Source: Verrucomicrobiota bacterium
GTDB taxonomy: Bacteria; Verrucomicrobiota; Verrucomicrobiia; Opitutales; Opitutaceae
Reading direction: 5' to 3'
DNA: 9,796 bases
Assembly (NCBI GenBank): GCA_023447015.1
Contig: JAEXPG010000184.1
Span: forward strand, 1-9,796
The translations under genes were made by a program, and so were the position numbers. The notes beneath the pieces were generated by a model. It did no database searches. It was not told the origin of the DNA and saw nothing but the letters and a program-made list of their open reading frames with translations. Below are positions 5,481 to 9,796 of this stretch, piece by piece (the first letter of the stretch is position 1; each line of letters opens with the position of its first letter).

Positions 5481-8400
5481 ATGAACACGTTCACCGGGAA
5501 CCCCTGTCTCGCCGGCGGCCTTCGCGCCCCGCGTTTCCTCCGCCACGCCTTCGCCTCCGCGCTCGTCGCCACCGGGTTCTCCACCGGCGCCCACGCCCAG
5601 ACCACGGCCCCGCTCTCCGTCGCCAACGAGTCGCCCAACGGCTACAACTGCGACGTCTACCGCTGGACCGACTCCGCCGGCAAGCAGCGCACCGCCGCCC
5701 TCTCGCGCAACACCGCCGCCGACCCTGGCGGCTCCCACGGCGGCGTGCTCTACCAGTACCGGTTCACGCCCGCCGGCACCTCCACCGAGCGCGTCGTCAC
5801 CGGCACCGGTTCCCACAGCTACAACGGCTTCGGCTACGTCGTGAACCACCACGACGACACCGCCTTCGTCTCCACCGGCACCACCGGCACCTACGCCAAG
5901 GTCTTCACCGGCCGCCACCACGCCATCCACCAGTTCAAGCTCACCTACCCGATCAACGGCGTGAACATCGCCGCCACCATCCACTGGTACTTCGCCACCG
6001 GCCAGGACGACCCGGTCTACGCGATCACCTTCGACACCAGCGCCGCCGGCAGCGGCGGCATGGCCACCAGCATCGACTCCCGCGCGCCCTACGGGGACAT
6101 GCAGTTCGGCGGCGACGGCACGAACCCACAGGTCTCCGGCGTGGCGTGGGGCGACAAATACAGGTTCACCACCACCAGCGCGCCGCTCACCCCCCAGAGC
6201 ACCTGGGACTATTCGCAGCCGAACATCGTCCCCTACACCCAGATGTGGATCGCCAGCCCCGATGCCGAGATGGGCGCCGTGCAGACCCAGACCTGGCTCC
6301 AGCACAACACCGGCGGCTCCTGGTTCACCAACAACTGGGGGCACACCTCCGCCAATCGCGTCGACGGCGGCAGCGACTTCGGCGATTGGATGATGCCCAC
6401 GAACTGGCAGTGGCCCTACCAGCTCGACCAGTACGAGCTGATGGACAGCACCAGCCCCACCACAAGCAAACGGTGCGCGTGGGGCCTGATGTACGGCGCC
6501 GTCGGCAAGACCAGCTACGATGGCTACGGCTACGAAGCCAAGTTCAGCGGGCACCCCTACCAGAGCTACTCGGTCGCCACCGTCATCGGCCTGCATAGCA
6601 CCTCGGCCGTCCAGGCTCAGGTCACCCGCACCGAGCGCCTGCTCGCCGCCACGATCGCCGCCAACACCGGCGCGCTCGTCACCGCGGGCCCGGGCGGAGC
6701 CGGCCGCACCGACTCCGTCGCCTATTCGAAGGCGGGCTACAACGCCACCTACGGCGCCTACGAGCTCACCGCCGCGTCCGGCGCCTTCAGCACCACCCTC
6801 GCCACCACCGGCGCGGTCAAGAACCCCACCTTCATCATCCGCGGCATGGGCGGCATCCCGGCACAGATCAGCCTCGACGGCACCGCACTCGTCGCCGACC
6901 AAGGCTACTTCGCCTCCTACGATTCCGCTTCGCAAACGCTCTGGCTCACAGTCGCCACCAATTGGAGCGGCAGCCACACGCTCGCCTCCGGCGCGGGCGT
7001 CCCGCCGGCCGTCACCGTCTCGGTCGCCCCGACCACCGCCACGCTCGGCCGCGGCATGACCACCGGCTTCACCGCCACCGTCTCCTACGCGGCCAACACC
7101 GCCGTCACCTGGTCCGTCGTCGAGACCGGCGGCGGCGGCATTACCACCGCCGGCGCTTACACCGCGCCAACCACGCTCGGCACCTACCACGTCCGCGCCA
7201 CCAGCGTCGCCGATCCCACCAAGTCCGCCGAGGCCGCCGTCTCCGTCGTAGCGCCCTCAGTGACTGTCGCGCCAACCACGCTCGCGCTCGCCCCGGGTGG
7301 CAGCACCGCGCTCACCGCGACCGTGACCAACGCCGCCAACACCGCCGTCACCTGGTCCGTCGTCGAGACCGGTGGCGGCAGCGTGAGCACCTCCGGCGTC
7401 TACACCGCGCCGGCCACGCTCGGCACCTACCACGTGCGCGCGACCAGCGTCGCCGACCCGACCGTCTCCGCGCAGGCCGCCGTCACCGTCGCCAACCTGG
7501 CACCGACCTACACCTACATCTACCAGTCCGGTCTGCAGGGCGGCTGGAGCAACGCCGGCTGGGGTTCCACCGTGAACTTCGCCGCCGGCACCCTCGGCCA
7601 CTCCGGCACCGCCGCCGCCGAAGTCACCATCCCGACCAGCTGGGCCGGCCTCGCCCTCGGCGACATCGCCAACTGGAACCGGCTCACCTACCACAACCTG
7701 AGCGACGTCGACACCGTCGAGTTCGACATCTACCCGCACTCCGACTCTGTCGGGTTCGAGAACCTTGTCTTCATGATCGACGACAACGTCGACGGCACCG
7801 AAGCCGACGCTCCTGCCATCATCGATCTCATCCCCGGCTGGGCCTCCATGACCACCGCCCAGCGCTACAACAACTGGCACCACGTCGTCGTCGACCTTTC
7901 CACGCTGCACGCCGAGTTCGACCGCTTCCTCTCCGTCGTCTTCTTCAAGATGGCGGCCTCCGGCAACCCGCACTTCCGCATCGCCGACGTCCGCCTCGGC
8001 TCCGTGCCCGACGTCACCGCGCCCACCGTCACCCTCGGCACGCCGACCGCCGCCTACGACCAGCTGCTCCTCCCCTTCACCACCGACGAAGCCGCCACCT
8101 ACCGGATTGAATACGGCTACGGCAACTACGCCCAGACGCTCACCGGCCCGGCCGACGGCTGGGCGACCAGCCACAACCCCGTCCTCACCGGTCTCACCCG
8201 CGGCGCCACCGTCCAGTACCGCGTCGTCGCCACCGACCGCGCCGGCAACGCCGGGTTCGCCACCGGCAGCGCCGTCATCACCGACCCGCCCGATCCCACG
8301 ACGCCCACCGTCACCATCACCGTCGACCCGGCCAGCACCCACACGATCTCGCCGTGGATCTACGGCATGAACTTCTACCAGGACTCCGCCGCTTCGATCC

Positions 8401-9796
8401 GCAACCTCACCATCAACCGCATGGGCGGCAATCGCTGGACCGCCTACAACTGGGAGAACAACGCCTCCAACTCCGGCGCCGACTGGGGCCCGTACAGCAA
8501 CGACAGCCACCTCGGCGGCGGCAACACCCCGGCCGAGGCCGTGCGGGGCGTCGTCGCCAACGACCGCACCCGTGGCAACGCCAGCATCTTCACCGTGCAG
8601 ATGCAGGGCTACGTGTCCGCCGACAAGAACGGCCTCGTCACCATCAATTTCCCGACCCACCTCGCGGAGCGCTTCAAGCAGGTCGTCTTCCGGAAGCCGG
8701 TCGCCACCGCCGGCGCCTTCACCACCACGCCGTCCACCACCGACGCCTCCGTCTACATGGACGAGTTTGTCTGGGCGATGAACCAGAAGATCCCCGGCCT
8801 CTACACCGATCCGGTCAACCCGGCCTTCATCCTCCTCGACAACGAGCCCGAGCTCTGGCCCTCGACCCACCCGGAGATCCAGCAGTCGCCCATCTCCGTC
8901 GCCGACTACCTCGCCAAGACGATCGCCCTCACCAAGGCCATCAAGGATGTCGCCCCGGGCGTGAAGACGTTCGGCCCTGTCCACTACGGCTACAACGGCA
9001 TCGTCAACTGGCAGAACACCACCAGCCACACCTTCACCTCCACCTACTGGTTCACCGACAAGTACCTCGACGACATGCGCCTCGCCTCCGAAGCCGACGG
9101 CCGGCGCCTGCTCGATGTCTACAACTTCCACTGGTACTCCGAGGCCCGCGGCAGCGGCACGCGCATCATCAACCTCGTCGGGCCGAACCTCACCGAGCCC
9201 CAGATCCAGGCCATCGTCCAAAGCCCGCGCAGCCTCTGGGATCCCACCTACACCGAGGATTCATGGGTCGCGCAGCACCTCGGCGGCCCCGTGCGCATTC
9301 TCCCCCGGCTGAAGGAGAAGATCGCCGCCCGCTGGCCCGGCACCGGCCTCGCCATCACCGAGTGGGCCAACGGTGGCGGCAACCACATCGCCGGCGCCCT
9401 CGCCGTGGCCGACAACCTCGGCGTCTTCGGCCAGCAGGGTCTCTTCATGGCCAGCATGTGGCCCGACGGCGAAGCCTCCAACCACTCGTTCGACCTCGCC
9501 GGCTTCAAGATGTACCGCGACTTCGACGGCGCCCTCGCCTCCTTCGGCGACATCTGCCTGCCCACCGTCTCGAGCAACACCGCGCTCGTCTCCGCCTACG
9601 TCAGCCGCGACTCCGCCCAGCCCGGCCGCCACGTGATCGTCGCGATCAACCGCTCGGCCGCGTCGCAGGCGGTCAACTTCACCGGTCTCGCCCTCGCCGG
9701 CACCGCGCGGCTGTACCGCATGACCGGCGCGCGCCTCAACCCGGTCTTCGTCGGCAGCCCCACCGTCAACCTCGCCAGCTGGATCGTCGCGCTGCC
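5481..9796 (+). CDS. Large secreted multidomain GH44 glycoside hydrolase (3'-truncated by window)
   Basis: Open from ATG 5481 to the window end (1438 codons, no stop). Residues 1-39 are a signal peptide (FASALVATGFSTGAHA, cut before QTTAP). Residues 40 to about 505 are a beta-rich region I cannot assign; it has a Trp-rich stretch (W281, W286, W303, W309, W311). Residues 511-590 and 594-673 are two Ig-like modules; 676-843 is a jelly-roll carbohydrate-binding-like module (YQSGLQGGWSNAGWGSTVNF ... FRIADVRLG). Residues 844-935 are FN3-like. From 944 comes a GH44 domain: ISPWIYGMNFY, RMGGNRWTAYNWENNASNSG (980-999), LLDNEPELW with E1122 as expected acid/base, YNFHWYSEA (1214-1222), SLWDPTYTEDSW (1251-1262) and AITEW with E1294 as expected nucleophile. 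The 172-residue spacing agrees with that in characterised GH44 enzymes. These cleave beta-1,4-glucan, xyloglucan or related chains outside the cell. The end of the barrel-linked beta-sandwich is nearly reached at 9796. No Shine-Dalgarno precedes the start. Confidence 0.93.
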   Translation, partial: MNTFTGNPCLAGGLRAPRFLRHAFASALVATGFSTGAHAQTTAPLSVANESPNGYNCDVYRWTDSAGKQRTAALSRNTAADPGGSHGGVLYQYRFTPAGTSTERVVTGTGSHSYNGFGYVVNHHDDTAFVSTGTTGTYAKVFTGRHHAIHQFKLTYPINGVNIAATIHWYFATGQDDPVYAITFDTSAAGSGGMATSIDSRAPYGDMQFGGDGTNPQVSGVAWGDKYRFTTTSAPLTPQSTWDYSQPNIVPYTQMWIASPDAEMGAVQTQTWLQHNTGGSWFTNNWGHTSANRVDGGSDFGDWMMPTNWQWPYQLDQYELMDSTSPTTSKRCAWGLMYGAVGKTSYDGYGYEAKFSGHPYQSYSVATVIGLHSTSAVQAQVTRTERLLAATIAANTGALVTAGPGGAGRTDSVAYSKAGYNATYGAYELTAASGAFSTTLATTGAVKNPTFIIRGMGGIPAQISLDGTALVADQGYFASYDSASQTLWLTVATNWSGSHTLASGAGVPPAVTVSVAPTTATLGRGMTTGFTATVSYAANTAVTWSVVETGGGGITTAGAYTAPTTLGTYHVRATSVADPTKSAEAAVSVVAPSVTVAPTTLALAPGGSTALTATVTNAANTAVTWSVVETGGGSVSTSGVYTAPATLGTYHVRATSVADPTVSAQAAVTVANLAPTYTYIYQSGLQGGWSNAGWGSTVNFAAGTLGHSGTAAAEVTIPTSWAGLALGDIANWNRLTYHNLSDVDTVEFDIYPHSDSVGFENLVFMIDDNVDGTEADAPAIIDLIPGWASMTTAQRYNNWHHVVVDLSTLHAEFDRFLSVVFFKMAASGNPHFRIADVRLGSVPDVTAPTVTLGTPTAAYDQLLLPFTTDEAATYRIEYGYGNYAQTLTGPADGWATSHNPVLTGLTRGATVQYRVVATDRAGNAGFATGSAVITDPPDPTTPTVTITVDPASTHTISPWIYGMNFYQDSAASIRNLTINRMGGNRWTAYNWENNASNSGADWGPYSNDSHLGGGNTPAEAVRGVVANDRTRGNASIFTVQMQGYVSADKNGLVTINFPTHLAERFKQVVFRKPVATAGAFTTTPSTTDASVYMDEFVWAMNQKIPGLYTDPVNPAFILLDNEPELWPSTHPEIQQSPISVADYLAKTIALTKAIKDVAPGVKTFGPVHYGYNGIVNWQNTTSHTFTSTYWFTDKYLDDMRLASEADGRRLLDVYNFHWYSEARGSGTRIINLVGPNLTEPQIQAIVQSPRSLWDPTYTEDSWVAQHLGGPVRILPRLKEKIAARWPGTGLAITEWANGGGNHIAGALAVADNLGVFGQQGLFMASMWPDGEASNHSFDLAGFKMYRDFDGALASFGDICLPTVSSNTALVSAYVSRDSAQPGRHVIVAINRSAASQAVNFTGLALAGTARLYRMTGARLNPVFVGSPTVNLASWIVAL
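7011..7497 (+). repeat. Tandem duplicated Ig-like modules in the GH44 protein
   Basis: Two 81-codon units with an exact 243-base offset. Both contain NTAVTWSVVETGGG, YTAP.TLGTYHVRATSVADPT and a closing AAV. Bases 7092-7129 and 7335-7372 are identical (38 bases), which suggests a fairly recent duplication or gene conversion. The type resembles bacterial Ig-like (BIG_2-like) spacers that hold a catalytic domain away from the cell or other modules. Confidence 0.85.

Noticed and set aside
5429..8370. Plus-strand open frames in other phases (5429-6598, 6520-7059, 6962-8110, 8107-8370)
   Set aside because: They translate to Arg/His/Pro-rich nonsense and overlap the real GH44 reading frame.
5277..9221. 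Two long minus-strand open frames (5277-7190 and 7257-9221) opposite the GH44 gene
   Set aside because: They are repetitive Gly/Val/Ala/Asp-rich translations with no motif. The + strand frame starting at 5481 is open for 1438 codons and has a signal peptide and GH44 active-site motifs.
1..9796. CRISPR arrays, tRNA or rRNA genes, insertion sequences
   Set aside because: No regularly spaced direct repeats, no cloverleaf or rRNA-like stretch, and no transposase motifs were seen; the repeats present are protein-domain duplications or short palindromes.

Overview
The window is very GC-rich (roughly two thirds G+C by eye, strong preference for C/G in third codon positions) and looks like a Verrucomicrobiota chromosome, most likely near Opitutaceae. 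The reasons are the base composition, large secreted proteins made of FN3 and Ig-like modules, and a C-terminal module ('TNLARYAF...LTLTFPR...YT(I/L)(Q/E)(S/A)STDLV(T/S)W...RRFLR') of a kind common in that phylum. The taxonomic call is inference; there is no rRNA or other marker here.

Layout, all on the + strand: (1) 100-2634, a secreted FN3 / right-handed beta-helix / FN3-FN3 / C-terminal-module protein that resembles a pectate lyase; (2) 2777-4246, a secreted jelly-roll (polysaccharide-lyase-like) protein ending in the same 131-residue module; (3) 4247-4681, a 435-base gap without a gene, rich in inverted and dispersed repeats and C/T-rich tracts; (4) 4682-5314, a MarC-family inner-membrane protein with a GTG start and a strong GGAGG ribosome binding site; (5) 5315-5480, a short gap with two hairpins and an AT-rich imperfect palindrome; (6) 5481-9796, the first 1438 codons of a very large secreted glycoside hydrolase, open to the end of the window. 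It carries an unassigned ~470-residue N-terminal region, two nearly duplicated Ig-like modules, a carbohydrate-binding-like module, an FN3-like module and a GH44 catalytic domain with both expected glutamates.

Three of the four genes encode exported proteins aimed at polysaccharide: GH44 enzymes cleave beta-1,4-glucans and xyloglucan, and the beta-helix and jelly-roll proteins have folds typical of uronate lyases. Together they look like plant or algal cell-wall breakdown functions. No sugar transporter, SusC/D pair or regulator gene is visible, and marC is probably an unrelated housekeeping gene between them.

The most unusual signals are the shared 'C-terminal module plus stop codon plus palindrome' at the ends of genes 1 and 2 (19 identical bases starting at each stop codon), the diverged ~49-base repeat found before gene 1 and again before marC, the unrecognised N-terminal region of the GH44 protein, and the small domain apparently inserted in the jelly roll of gene 2. 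I found no CRISPR array, tRNA, rRNA, transposase or clearly new defence system.
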